A stretch of 27,084 nucleotides of DNA from Actinobacteria bacterium UBA2184 (GTDB lineage Bacteria > Actinomycetota > Coriobacteriia > Anaerosomatales > Anaerosomataceae). The notes below the pieces were generated by a model that saw only the letters and a program-made list of their open reading frames with translations, ran no database searches and had not been told where the DNA came from. Of this stretch, positions 13,896 through 22,032 are shown piece by piece; positions within the stretch are counted from its first letter, which is position 1; each line of letters opens with the position of its first letter. The position numbers were made by a program, and so were the translations under genes. The stretch is from the NCBI GenBank assembly GCA_002328745.1, contig DCVQ01000037.1, positions 1-27,084 on the forward strand. Direction: 5' to 3'.

Positions 13896-14375
13896 TCAAC
13901 CGCAGCCCGGGCCGGTCACCAGGGTGACGTGCGGCACGCGCGCGCCGCAGCACGCCTCTCCCGGCATGCCGGCGGGCGCGAGGCCTGCCGCCGCCATGAT
14001 GGCGTCGAACACCACCTCGCGCGGGATCGCTTCGGTCCGCACGCCGCCGACCTCGACCTCCCGACAGCACGCAGGGGCGCCGATCAGGTCGGCGCACGAA
14101 GGGCAGTCGCTCTGCGCGCTCGACCCGCCGAGCCACTCCTCGGCAGGAAGACCGTTCACGAGGACGCGATTGGAGTCGGCGAGCCGCGCCGCGTCCAGCG
14201 GACGCTCGACGAGCTCGACCTCGAGTCCGCGCGAGCCGAGCAGCACGCGCGCGTCGGCGACCGCCTGCCGCGCCGCGCCGCGGGTGTCCCCGCACCGCTC
14301 GCACGTCTCGCCTTCTACCGCCAGGTACTCGATCTCCACGAGCACCGATGCCGGTCCTCCGCAACAGCCGCCCAC
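13896..14375 (-). CDS. Cys-rich DUF2703-like protein
   Basis: 159 residues from GTG 14375, with GAGGGAGG close upstream. The start IEYLAVEGETCERCGDTRGA and the middle DCPSCADL resemble the DUF2703 family, small proteins with CxxC pairs found in arsenic and metal clusters. Thiols are abundant: Cys 4-5, 25/28, 91/94, 103-104, 142-143, 158. It is the first gene of the minus-strand efflux operon and lies 12 nt before the selenoprotein start. A metal-binding or thiol-transfer role is inferred from composition and context; the biochemical function is not known to me. Confidence 0.75.
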   Translation of the reverse strand: MGGCCGGPASVLVEIEYLAVEGETCERCGDTRGAARQAVADARVLLGSRGLEVELVERPLDAARLADSNRVLVNGLPAEEWLGGSSAQSDCPSCADLIGAPACCREVEVGGVRTEAIPREVVFDAIMAAAGLAPAGMPGEACCGARVPHVTLVTGPGCG

Positions 14376-14432
14376 AGGGCCTCCCTCTCGTCGTCCGCGC
14401 ACCCGGGTTGGCAGGCAGCGGCGTCCGCGTAT

Positions 14433-14471
14433 ATACTTCGGCGGTGAATACTTCGATACTCGTCGAAGTAT
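14433..14471. promoter_or_regulatory. Probable ArsR operator in divergent promoter
   Basis: ATACTTCGA (14448-14456) and TCGAAGTAT (14463-14471) form a perfect 9-bp inverted repeat with a 6-nt spacer; a third half-site ATACTTCG lies at 14433-14440. It sits between the DUF2703-like gene (minus) and the ArsP-like permease (plus). TATATA (minus) and GTATAG (plus) inside it could be -10 elements, so binding would block both directions. Confidence 0.65.
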
Positions 14472-14521
14472 AGGCAGAGGGGCCCGTGCGCGCAAGCGCG
14501 TGGGCGGAACGGAGCGACCGG

Positions 14522-15538
14522 GTGGACGTACTTGCGGCAGTGCTCGGCTGGATGAACGACCAGCTGCTGAAGATGCTCTGGCTGAACGACCTCGTGGGCT
14601 CGTTCGTCGAGCGCGTCTTAGGCCTGCCGCTGGACGAGCGGCTCGGCGCGAGCGTGCAATTCTACCTCTACGACGTGATCAAGATCTTCGTGCTGCTCTC
14701 GGCGCTCATCTTCGCCATCTCGTACGTGCAGAGCTTCTTCCCGCCCGAGCGGACCCGGAAGATCCTCGGCCGGTTCTCGGGCGTCGGCGCCAACACCCTC
14801 GGCGCGCTGCTTGGCACGATCACGCCGTTTTGCTCCTGCTCCTCCATCCCGCTGTTCATCGGCTTCACCTCTGCGGGCCTTCCGATCGGCGTGACGTTCT
14901 CGTTCCTCATCTCGTCCCCGCTCGTCGACCTCGCCTCGGTGATCCTGCTCGCCAGCGTGTTCAACTGGACGGTCGCGATCGCCTACGTGCTCGTCGGGCT
15001 GGTGCTCGCCGTGGCGGGCGGGACGGCGATCAGCCTGCTCAAGCTCGAGCGCTACGTGGAGCCGTTCGTGTACGCGGCGCACCTCGCCGATGCGGACCTC
15101 CCCGAGATGACCCGGCGCGACCGCATCGCGTTCGCCTGGCAGGCCATGACCGACGTCGTGAAGCGTGTGTGGGTCTACGTGCTCGTCGGTGTGGGTATCG
15201 GCGCGGCCATCCACGGCTGGATCCCGGAGGCGTGGATCGCCGCCGTGCTCGGCGAGCGGAACCCGTTCTCGGTGGTGCTCGCCACGATCGTGGGCGTGCC
15301 CATGTACGCGGACATCTTCGGCACGCTGCCGATCGCCGAAGCGCTCGTAGGCAAGGGGGTCGAGATCGGCACGGTGCTCGCGTTCATGATGGCCGTGACG
15401 GCGCTCTCGCTGCCCTCGCTCGTGATGCTGAAGAAGGTCGTGAAGACGCCGCTTCTCGCGACCTTCTTCGCCCTCGTCGTCACCGGGATCATCATCATCG
15501 GCTACACGTTCAACGCCTTCGGCGGGCTGCTGCTGTAG
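14522..15538 (+). CDS. ArsP-like (DUF318/COG0701) efflux permease
   Basis: 338 residues from GTG 14522 (GGAG 7 nt upstream); GTG 14486 after GAGGGG is an alternative adding 12 residues. About eight to ten membrane segments. The hallmark TPFCSCSSIPLFIGF carries the conserved Cys pair of ArsP-type permeases, which export trivalent organoarsenicals or other soft-metal compounds; a matching second-half element is IVGVPMYADIFGTLPIAEAL. It is divergent from the thiol-rich operon and shares the ArsR operator. Substrate could be arsenic, organoarsenic or organomercury; the sequence does not decide. Confidence 0.85.
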   Translation: MDVLAAVLGWMNDQLLKMLWLNDLVGSFVERVLGLPLDERLGASVQFYLYDVIKIFVLLSALIFAISYVQSFFPPERTRKILGRFSGVGANTLGALLGTITPFCSCSSIPLFIGFTSAGLPIGVTFSFLISSPLVDLASVILLASVFNWTVAIAYVLVGLVLAVAGGTAISLLKLERYVEPFVYAAHLADADLPEMTRRDRIAFAWQAMTDVVKRVWVYVLVGVGIGAAIHGWIPEAWIAAVLGERNPFSVVLATIVGVPMYADIFGTLPIAEALVGKGVEIGTVLAFMMAVTALSLPSLVMLKKVVKTPLLATFFALVVTGIIIIGYTFNAFGGLLL

Positions 15539-15561
15539 CCGGGTAGGACCGGGCAGCCGGG

Positions 15562-15614
15562 TTGCGGATGTCGTAGCCGCTGGATACACTGCGGGTGTAT
15601 CTACTCGGTGTATC
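15562..15614 (+). promoter_or_regulatory. Promoter and operator of the toxin-antitoxin pair
   Basis: TTGCGG (15562-15567) and TACACT (15585-15590) are 17 bp apart. GATACAC-5 nt-GTGTATC (15583-15601) is a perfect inverted repeat over the -10, and a third half-site GTGTATC follows at 15608-15614, as expected for autoregulation by a ribbon-helix-helix antitoxin. Confidence 0.6.
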
Positions 15615-15628
15615 TGGAGGTGTCGCAG

Positions 15629-15925
15629 GTGGCTGCCTACAAGGTGAACATCTCGTTGCCAGAGCAGCTGGTTGCCGAGATCGACGAGATGGCCGGCGAG
15701 CTCGGGCTGTCACGCAGCGGGTTCATAGCGGAGGCCAGCACGCGATACATGGCCGACGTGAAGAACCTGACGGCCGAAGAGCGGCGGCGGCGGGACATCG
15801 ATCGCGCGATCGCCACATTCAGGCGGATCGGCAGGAGGCTGACCCCTGCCGACATCCAGGGCATGATCGACCAGACCCGTCGCGACCGCGAGCGTGATAC
15901 GCCCCCGGAGCTGAGAACGATATGA
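15629..15925 (+). CDS. vapB: Ribbon-helix-helix antitoxin
   Basis: 98 residues from GTG 15629, chosen because GGAGG (15616-15620) is 8 nt upstream; an earlier in-frame GTG at 15608 falls in the operator. The N terminus AAYKVNISLPEQLVAEIDEMAGELGLSRSGFI is a typical ribbon-helix-helix DNA-binding fold (quoted in short: VNISLPEQL then GLSRSGFI). The charged C terminus should wrap the toxin. The last 4 bp overlap the toxin start (ATGA). Confidence 0.85.
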   Translation: MAAYKVNISLPEQLVAEIDEMAGELGLSRSGFIAEASTRYMADVKNLTAEERRRRDIDRAIATFRRIGRRLTPADIQGMIDQTRRDRERDTPPELRTI

Positions 15926-16335
15926 GCGACTTCGTCGTCGTCGACTCATCCGTGGCGTACAAGTGGCTCCACCCCGAGGGCGAGGATCACGTTACCGAAG
16001 CCCTCGGCTACCTATGGCAGCACCGCGACGGCGAAGTTGTCGTGGTCGCGCCAGACACGCTCTTTGTAGAGATAGCCAACGCGCTCCGGAACTCGAAGCT
16101 GCAGCCCGCTGAAACCCTCGATCTGATCGATGCGCTCGTATCGCTCACGATCGAAACCTTCGAGTCCGACGCGAAGCGTCTTCGAGCCGCAGCTGTTCTG
16201 AGCTACCGGCACCGCATCTCGGTCTACGACGCGCTCTTCCTCGCACTTGCGGAGGAGCTCGGCTGCCCGCTCGTCAGCGCTGACCACCGGGCGTTCGGCC
16301 AGGTCGATTCCGGCGTCGAGATCCGCCTGCTCTAG
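15922..16335 (+). CDS. vapC: PIN-domain toxin (VapC-like ribonuclease)
   Basis: 137 residues with the four acidic positions of PIN nucleases: Asp 8 (VVVDSSVAYKW), Glu 50 (FVEIANAL), Asp 103 (VYDALFLALAE) and Asp 121 (SADHRAF). It is coupled to the antitoxin by an ATGA overlap. VapC toxins cleave tRNA or rRNA when antitoxin is lost. All key residues are present, so it looks active. The pair sits between the ornithine genes and the efflux island. Confidence 0.88.
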   Translation: MSDFVVVDSSVAYKWLHPEGEDHVTEALGYLWQHRDGEVVVVAPDTLFVEIANALRNSKLQPAETLDLIDALVSLTIETFESDAKRLRAAAVLSYRHRISVYDALFLALAEELGCPLVSADHRAFGQVDSGVEIRLL

Positions 16336-16355
16336 CCGCCGGGCGCGCCCGGCGG
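16336..16355. terminator. Perfect 20-bp palindrome between convergent genes
   Basis: CCGCCGGGCG followed directly by its complement starts right after the toxin stop and ends 5 bp before the ortB stop. It could act as terminator in both directions; no T-run. An alternative stem (16351-16357 with 16363-16369) overlaps it. Confidence 0.5.
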
Positions 16356-16359
16356 GGCG

Positions 16360-17778
16360 CTACCCCGCCGCCAGCTCCGCGATGATCTCCTCGACCGTTG
16401 CCGGCGTGGTGTTGGTGTCCTCTGCGAGGAAGACGATGTCGGCGGGGTTCGGCTCGTATCCCTCGGGCGCGTGCGAGAGAGCGTTGCGGACGTAGCTGCG
16501 CCGCATGCGAGCGAGATCGAAGTCCTTCGCCTGGATCTGCTCCGGCCGCTCGGGGACCACGATCACGCTCCCGGGCACGTTCTCCGCCGGATCGCCCGCG
16601 CGCACCTCCACGCCTTGCTCACGCGCGAAGGCCAGCTGCGACCAGTGGTGCTTGCCGGCGCCGGTGTACTCGGTCTCCTGCACGACGACGGTGGCATCGT
16701 GCGGCAGCTCGTGCGCGAGCGACATGGCCGCCGCCATCGCGGTGTTGCCGCTCGGGCCGCGCTCCAGGCCCTCGAGCTTCGAGAGCGCCTCGGTCACGTA
16801 GAAGACCTCGCCCTGCGTGACCGTGAGATAGCGGTCCATGTAGCGCAGCGAGCGCGCTGCGTTGCGCGGCACGTCGGCGCGATCCGGCCACGTGGCGAAC
16901 GGCACGCCGAAGCCGGTGTGGCCCGTGGTGAAGCTCTTGCGGTTGAAGTCGGTGTCGCTCGCCATGTGCAGGCCCGAGAGGTCCACGCTCGCGCTCACGA
17001 TCTGCGTGTCGACCGCGCCCGCGCGCTTGAGGCCGCGCGCCGTGCCGGTGGTGTTGCCGCCGCCGGCGTGCGTCACCACCACGTGCGTGGGCGGCGCACC
17101 CGTTGCCGCGATCATGTCCTCGGCAAGCTCGGCGCCGAGCGTCTCGATCCCCGAGACGCCGAACGGCGAGTAGAGCGAGGCCGAGAGGTACCCGGTCTGC
17201 TCCAGCAGCTCGAGCATGTGGAAGAACAACTCGGGGCCGACCGTCATCTGCACGACCTCGGCGCCGAACGCCTCGCACAGCCGCGATTTCTCGACGATCT
17301 CCGGCTGCCCGACGTGGCGAGAATCGAACGTCTCCTGGCAGATGATGCACGCGAGCCCGGCGCGTGCAGCCTGGCTCGCCACGGCGGCGCCGTAGTTGCC
17401 GGAGGTCGCGGCGATCACGCCCGCGTACCCCCACTCGCTCGCCACGTGGATGCTCATGCTCGCGCGGCGGTCCTTGAACGAGCCAGCCATGTTGGCCGCC
17501 TCGTCCTTCACGAAGATGCGCGCCCCGTGCCCGCTGCCCGCGTAGGAGCGCACCAGATCGGTGATGTTCCGCAGCTCGAGGAGCGGCGTACCGCCGACGC
17601 CGGCCGCGCGCTGGATGCGCCGGATGTCGTCGAGCGAGTAGCCGTGCGCAGCCATCATGCCCTCGTAGTCGAACGCGATGGGGCTCCGCTCGAACTGCGC
17701 GTAGTCCATGCCGAGCGCGCGCTTCATGATCTCGCCCTTGCGCGCCATGACGTCCTGGTAGCGGGCCACGTCACTCAC
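16360..17778 (-). CDS. ortB: 2-amino-4-oxopentanoate thiolase, beta subunit
   Basis: 472 residues of the PLP-dependent fold II (threonine synthase-like) group. The PLP lysine is Lys 102 in NMAGSFKDRRA, and THAGGGNTTGTARG is the phosphate-binding loop. With OrtA it cleaves 2-amino-4-oxopentanoate with CoA to alanine and acetyl-CoA, the last step of oxidative ornithine breakdown. GTG 17778 overlaps the ortA stop by 8 bp; GTG 17769 is an alternative. No strong ribosome binding site, which fits coupling to ortA. Confidence 0.92.
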   Translation of the reverse strand: MSDVARYQDVMARKGEIMKRALGMDYAQFERSPIAFDYEGMMAAHGYSLDDIRRIQRAAGVGGTPLLELRNITDLVRSYAGSGHGARIFVKDEAANMAGSFKDRRASMSIHVASEWGYAGVIAATSGNYGAAVASQAARAGLACIICQETFDSRHVGQPEIVEKSRLCEAFGAEVVQMTVGPELFFHMLELLEQTGYLSASLYSPFGVSGIETLGAELAEDMIAATGAPPTHVVVTHAGGGNTTGTARGLKRAGAVDTQIVSASVDLSGLHMASDTDFNRKSFTTGHTGFGVPFATWPDRADVPRNAARSLRYMDRYLTVTQGEVFYVTEALSKLEGLERGPSGNTAMAAAMSLAHELPHDATVVVQETEYTGAGKHHWSQLAFAREQGVEVRAGDPAENVPGSVIVVPERPEQIQAKDFDLARMRRSYVRNALSHAPEGYEPNPADIVFLAEDTNTTPATVEEIIAELAAG

Positions 17779-18142
17779 CCGCCCGCTCGTCGAGGCCTTG
17801 AGGCACGTTCGCATCCACTCCCAGGCCGCCGAGGCGATACGTGGCAAGCCGCGCGCGCAGGTCCCGGCCGATGCCCACGATCTGGGGCGGCGGCGTCCCG
17901 AACGTGTGCGTGTAGCCGGGCGAGATCGCCGAGAGATGCCCGGCCACGACGCGCCCCGACATCGTCTCGACCTCGATCTCGTCGCCGATGAGAGCCGTGG
18001 TGCGGGCGAAGCCCTTGACCCACGCGCGCAGCGGCGTCGCGGCGGTATCTTCCGGCAACCCCCCGGCACGCTCCGCCACCTCGAGCAACACGTACTCGAC
18101 CTCGACCCACTCGCCCGCCTCGCAGCGGATGGCGTCGTTCAT
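17771..18142 (-). CDS. ortA: 2-amino-4-oxopentanoate thiolase, alpha subunit
   Basis: 123 residues; ATG 18142 with GAGGGAG upstream. The stretch GEWVEVEYVLLEVAERA then VKGFARTTALIGDEIEVET matches the small OrtA subunit, including the proline-rich PGYTHTFGTPPPQI segment. It overlaps ortB and lies 60 bp after ord. It acts in the cytoplasm with OrtB. Confidence 0.9.
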   Translation of the reverse strand: MNDAIRCEAGEWVEVEYVLLEVAERAGGLPEDTAATPLRAWVKGFARTTALIGDEIEVETMSGRVVAGHLSAISPGYTHTFGTPPPQIVGIGRDLRARLATYRLGGLGVDANVPQGLDERAGE

Positions 18143-18178
18143 CGCACGCTCCCTCGTTCGGCTGTCACAGCTCTTCCC

Positions 18179-18194
18179 GCCGGCGGCCGCCGGC
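18179..18194. repeat. 16-bp perfect palindrome between ord and ortA
   Basis: GCCGGCGG plus its complement with no spacer, in the 60-bp gap after ord. As RNA it could form a small hairpin that adjusts expression of ord against ortAB; no T-run. Confidence 0.35.
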
Positions 18195-18202
18195 CTTCCC
18201 CG

Positions 18203-19213
18203 CTACTCGGTCGGTGCCCAGAAGCGCGGGATCGGCAGGTCCGTCACGGTGAGGATACCCGCCGGAGCGTCGATGATGAGCGGGATGTAGTTCCCGGTGC
18301 TCGCGTAGGTGCCCTTGCCGCCGGGGATCTCCGGCTTGTTGGCCATGTGCACCTCGGGGTCGCCGATTATGCGGATGTAGTCACCCGTCTCGATGCCCTC
18401 GAGGCCCGGGTGGATCTGCTGCGGGTGGACGAGCTCGATCTTGAGCTCGCCTTCGCTGTAGCCGCGACCGATGTGCCGACAGCCGCACACGTCTCCGGGA
18501 GCCACCTTCACGTGCGGGGTCTCGCGCGGCACGCTCGTGATGATGGGCTCGCGCGTCTCGACGATCTCGTCGATGTCCCAGCCGATGGCCGAAGCGATGA
18601 GGTTGATCGACTCGGGGAAGCCGATGTGACCCACGATCGTCCCGTCGGCCACGCCACGTTCGAACTCCTCGACGGTCGTGCCGACGCCCTGGCTCTGCAT
18701 GACGGTCGGGCCGAACGGCGAGAGGTCGTTCACGCGCTCGGCCTCGATGCGGTCGATACGCAGGCAGATGGAGCTCCACGCGACGATGAGCGCGTCGAGG
18801 ATGAAACCGGGGTTGATGCCCGTGCCGAGGATCGAGACATCATGGTCCATCGCGAGGTCCTCGAACCGCTCGGCCCAATCCGGGTCGCTCGCCCACGGGA
18901 ACGCGAGCTTCTCGGCGATGCACAGCACGTTCGCGCCGGCCGTGACGCACGCCTCGACCTGCTCGGAGACCTCGTGCAGGTTGCTCTGCGTGCAGACGCA
19001 CACGACGTCGGGCTTCTTCGCGAGCACGGCGGCCGCGTCGGTGGTCATGCGGATGTCGCAGTCGCGCCCGAGCAGCTCGCCGACCGGCTTGCCCTCCTTG
19101 GCGGGGCTGGTGACGATCGCGCCCACGAGCTCGACGTCCTTCGGGCGGTCGAGTATGTAGCCGAGAAGTCCCTGGCCCATCATGCCCGTGCCCCACACCG
19201 CTACCTTGATCAT
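18203..19213 (-). CDS. ord: 2,4-diaminopentanoate dehydrogenase
   Basis: 336 residues; ATG 19213 with AAGGGAA upstream. The N-terminal Rossmann motif VWGTGMMGQG (residues 5-14) binds NAD(P). Family features include VCVCTQSNLHEV and GTGINPGFILDAL. It oxidatively deaminates 2,4-diaminopentanoate (the OraSE product) to 2-amino-4-oxopentanoate, releasing ammonia and NAD(P)H, and so links the mutase to the thiolase. First gene of the ord-ortA-ortB unit. Confidence 0.93.
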   Translation of the reverse strand: MIKVAVWGTGMMGQGLLGYILDRPKDVELVGAIVTSPAKEGKPVGELLGRDCDIRMTTDAAAVLAKKPDVVCVCTQSNLHEVSEQVEACVTAGANVLCIAEKLAFPWASDPDWAERFEDLAMDHDVSILGTGINPGFILDALIVAWSSICLRIDRIEAERVNDLSPFGPTVMQSQGVGTTVEEFERGVADGTIVGHIGFPESINLIASAIGWDIDEIVETREPIITSVPRETPHVKVAPGDVCGCRHIGRGYSEGELKIELVHPQQIHPGLEGIETGDYIRIIGDPEVHMANKPEIPGGKGTYASTGNYIPLIIDAPAGILTVTDLPIPRFWAPTE

Positions 19214-19360
19214 GCGGGTTCCCTTTCCCGAGATATGCACTAGCTGCTCATCAGTATGCAATCACATCGGCCGCGACGTTGCACGGGTCCGTTGCACCAC
19301 CGCGAGCGAGTCGGCTCCACGCCCGACGTCGCACGGTGCTCACCCGGGTGGGAGCGCGCA
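19214..19360 (-). promoter_or_regulatory. Upstream region of ord
   Basis: Holds GTATGCAATC (19254-19263, plus), identical to a site before oraS, and an 8-bp direct repeat CGTTGCAC (19277-19284 and 19290-19297). On minus, TTGCATACT could be a -10 element, but I see no matching -35. A 10-bp palindrome CACCCGGGTG near 19341 may belong to the end of the next gene. Confidence 0.35.
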
Positions 19361-20446
19361 CTACTTGGTCGTGCGGAGGATCTTGCCCGCGAAGATGCCC
19401 ACGTTGTCGATCTCGAGCTGCACATCCTCGAAGGTGGTCACCTTGAGGGTGAAGTCCACGGCATCTGTTGACTCCACGTCGTTCTCCCCCACCTGTCCCT
19501 GCTCGCCCTGGACGCCGGTCGCGGAGATGCTCAAGTCGGCCATGCCGGTGAGGTTCATGACGCCGTCGGCGGCCGGCATGTCTCCGCCCACACCGGTGAG
19601 CAGGCTCGCCAGCGGCGGGTCGATCATGGTGAACGTGAGCGCCTGGTCGCGACCGATGGCGTTGATGCTCCCCATCGTCTGGTAGTAGGGGGTCTCAGGG
19701 CCCGAGTACGTGCCCTCGACGTACAGCATCGCGGTCCCGGTGTACGTGCCGCCCTGGCCAACGTCGCCGCCCGACGCGAAGATGTCGACCTCGTAGCTGA
19801 AAGTCCAGCCGCTGATCTCCTGTGTCTCGGTGCCGGCGACCTTGAGCGTCCAGTCGACCTGCTGACCCTTCGCGTTGGCCCGATCCACTGCGGCCTTGTC
19901 GCGCGCAGCCGCGTCCTCTTCGGAGGTGGTATAGGCCGAGAAGCCGTCGACGTATCCGGTGAGGAACGTCCGGTCGCCGTACTCCATCCGGGCGGTGGGG
20001 ATGATCTCCGCCACGGTGCCGTCATCGGCGAGTCTCACGATGGTCGCATTCGGCAAGGCCGACCCCGGCAGTGAGAAGCCGATGGCGCACCAGTCGGTCG
20101 GGTCGCCGCCGGCGGTGTCGACGTAGACGCCCGGGCACAGCGCCCGCTCCACGCCGTCCGGCGCTTCGAGAAGCGGCGTCACCACCCATGCGGCGCCGTC
20201 GGGCGCGGCGCCCGCGGGCACGTTAAGCGCGACAGTCGCATCGCCAGAGACCACAACCGCCGATCCGCCGTCCGCGGTGACCTCAAGGTCTGCAGCCTTG
20301 TCGGCGTCTCCGGCGAACGCCTCGGGAAGCCCGGCCCCGGAAGCGCCCGGGGAGTCGTTCTTCTGCGCCCCGGAACCCGTGCACCCGATCGGCGCCACGA
20401 CCAGCGCCAACGCGAGCAGTGCGGCAAGCGATCGTCCCCGAGTCAT
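19361..20446 (-). CDS. Lipoprotein of unknown function
   Basis: 361 residues. The signal peptide ends in a lipobox-like APIGC with Cys 22 as lipid site, followed by a Gly/Ser/Asp-rich linker. The middle (PAGAAPDGAAWVVTPL, then FLTGYVDGFSAYTT) looks like a beta-rich domain of the ZU5/GPS-neighbour kind seen in extracellular bacterial proteins, and Cys 103 and Cys 119 could form a disulfide. No catalytic motif is visible. It lies downstream of livF on the same strand, 96 bp away, and could be read from that operon or from its own promoter. Function not known. Confidence 0.75.
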   Translation of the reverse strand: MTRGRSLAALLALALVVAPIGCTGSGAQKNDSPGASGAGLPEAFAGDADKAADLEVTADGGSAVVVSGDATVALNVPAGAAPDGAAWVVTPLLEAPDGVERALCPGVYVDTAGGDPTDWCAIGFSLPGSALPNATIVRLADDGTVAEIIPTARMEYGDRTFLTGYVDGFSAYTTSEEDAAARDKAAVDRANAKGQQVDWTLKVAGTETQEISGWTFSYEVDIFASGGDVGQGGTYTGTAMLYVEGTYSGPETPYYQTMGSINAIGRDQALTFTMIDPPLASLLTGVGGDMPAADGVMNLTGMADLSISATGVQGEQGQVGENDVESTDAVDFTLKVTTFEDVQLEIDNVGIFAGKILRTTK

Positions 20447-20542
20447 CGAAGCCCCCCGTCGTCCGGATGTCCCCCTCGGATGATGGTACTCCTGTGGGGC
20501 GAACGTGAGCAGAAGGCTTGCGATGGGCGTGCGAGCGGGGGG

Positions 20543-21271
20543 CTACCCGCCGAGATATGCCCGCTTGAGCTCGGCATTCTCGAGCAGTTCGCGGGCCGCG
20601 CCCTCCATCACCACGCGGCCGTTCTGGAGCACGTAGCCGCGGTCGGCGATCGAAAGGGCGGCGGTGGCGTTCTGCTCGACGACGAAGATCGCCACGCCCT
20701 GCTTGTTGATCTCGGCGATCGTGTCGAAGCTCTGGTCCACGAGCGCGGGGGCGAGACCCATCGAGGGCTCGTCCATGATGATCAGCCGGGGGCGGCTCAT
20801 GAGCGCCCGGCCGAAGGCCACCATCTGCTGCTCGCCGCCCGAGAGCGTGCCCGCGCGCTGCGCGCGACGCTCGTAGACGCGCGGGTAGATCGAGTAGACG
20901 CGCTCGAGGTCCTCGGCGATCTCGGCGGCGTTGGACCGCGTGTACGCGCCCATCTCAAGATTCTCGAGCACGGTGAGATGCGGGAACAGCCGCCGGTTCT
21001 CGGGCACCGTGGCGATGCCTCGCTTGATGCGCTCGGCGGTGCGCAGGTCGTTGATGACCTCGCCCTCGAACAGGACCTCGCCCGAGGCCGGCTTCACGAT
21101 GCCGAGGATGGTCTTCATCGTCGTGGACTTGCCCGAGGCGTTGCCACCGAGCAGACAGACGATCTCACCCTCGCCGACCGTGTAGTTGACGTCCTTGAGA
21201 ACCGGGATGCGTCCGTAAAACGTGTTGACGCCACGGAACTCAAGCAGTGGTGTGCGCGCCTCGCTTGCCAA
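20543..21271 (-). CDS. livF: Branched-chain/amino-acid ABC importer, ATPase LivF
   Basis: 242 residues. Walker A is GGNASGKST, signature LSGGEQQ, Walker B LIIMDEP, and switch His is replaced by the usual VVEQNA stretch of LivF. The start is TTG 21271, set by GGAGG 6 nt upstream and giving MASEARTPLLEF; it overlaps livG by 32 bp. Together with LivG it drives import of a hydrophobic or related amino acid. Last ATPase gene of the operon. Confidence 0.92.
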   Translation of the reverse strand: MASEARTPLLEFRGVNTFYGRIPVLKDVNYTVGEGEIVCLLGGNASGKSTTMKTILGIVKPASGEVLFEGEVINDLRTAERIKRGIATVPENRRLFPHLTVLENLEMGAYTRSNAAEIAEDLERVYSIYPRVYERRAQRAGTLSGGEQQMVAFGRALMSRPRLIIMDEPSMGLAPALVDQSFDTIAEINKQGVAIFVVEQNATAALSIADRGYVLQNGRVVMEGAARELLENAELKRAYLGG

Positions 21272-22031
21272 GATAAGCCTCCACAACGGCGGGGTCGTTC
21301 GCGACGTCTTCCGGGGTGCCCTCGGCGATCTTCACGCCGTGGTCCATGGCGATGAGCCGGTCGGATGCGCCCATGATGACGTTCATGTCGTGCTCGATCA
21401 TGAGGATCGTGTAGCCCATGTCGCGCAGGTCCTTGATCTGCTGCATGACCTCGAGCGATTCCGCGGGGTTCATGCCGGCCACGGGCTCGTCGAGCAGCAG
21501 CAGCCTGGGCTCGGCCGCAAGCGCGCGGGCGATCTCCAGACGACGACGGTTCGCGTAGGAGAGCGACGACGCGATCTGCGAATGACGAGCGACCGGGAAG
21601 CGGCCCGGGAACAGCGCGAGCAGCTCTTTCGCGCGGGCCACCGACTCCTGCTCCTCGCGACGCATCTTGGGCGTGCGAAGCATGCAGCTGAACGCGTTGG
21701 ACTTCGTGCGCCCGTGCATGCCGACCAGCACGTTCTCGAGCACGCTCATGTTCGAGAACAGGCGCAACAGCTGGAACGTGCGGGAGATGCCCTTCTCGTA
21801 GATCTGGTCGGGGCGGAGGCCGGCGATCGACTCCCCCTCGAGCAGGATGTCTCCCGAGTCGGGCTCGTACAGGCCCGTGATGAGGTTGAAAGTCGTGGTC
21901 TTGCCGCTGCCGTTCGGACCGATGAGCGACAGGATCTCGCCCCGGTTGACCTGGAACGACAGGTCGTTTACGGCCTTGAGCCCTCCGAAGGACTTGGTGG
22001 CGCTGCGGAAGTCGAGGACGACGTCGGACAC
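21240..22031 (-). CDS. livG: Branched-chain/amino-acid ABC importer, ATPase LivG
   Basis: 263 residues, GTG 22031 with GGAGG upstream, 1 nt after the livM stop. Walker A is GPNGSGKTT, the signature region is reduced to SSLSYANRRRLEIARAL, as in many LivG proteins, and Walker B is LLLLDEPVAGMNP. The C-terminal LIAMDHGVKIAEGTPEDV tail is typical of LivG. Confidence 0.92.
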   Translation of the reverse strand: MSDVVLDFRSATKSFGGLKAVNDLSFQVNRGEILSLIGPNGSGKTTTFNLITGLYEPDSGDILLEGESIAGLRPDQIYEKGISRTFQLLRLFSNMSVLENVLVGMHGRTKSNAFSCMLRTPKMRREEQESVARAKELLALFPGRFPVARHSQIASSLSYANRRRLEIARALAAEPRLLLLDEPVAGMNPAESLEVMQQIKDLRDMGYTILMIEHDMNVIMGASDRLIAMDHGVKIAEGTPEDVANDPAVVEAYLGKRGAHTTA

Positions 22032-22032
22032 G

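Noticed and set aside
16471..17991. Open frame of about 500 codons on plus opposite ortB/ortA
   Set aside because: Shadow of the minus-strand genes, with skewed composition.
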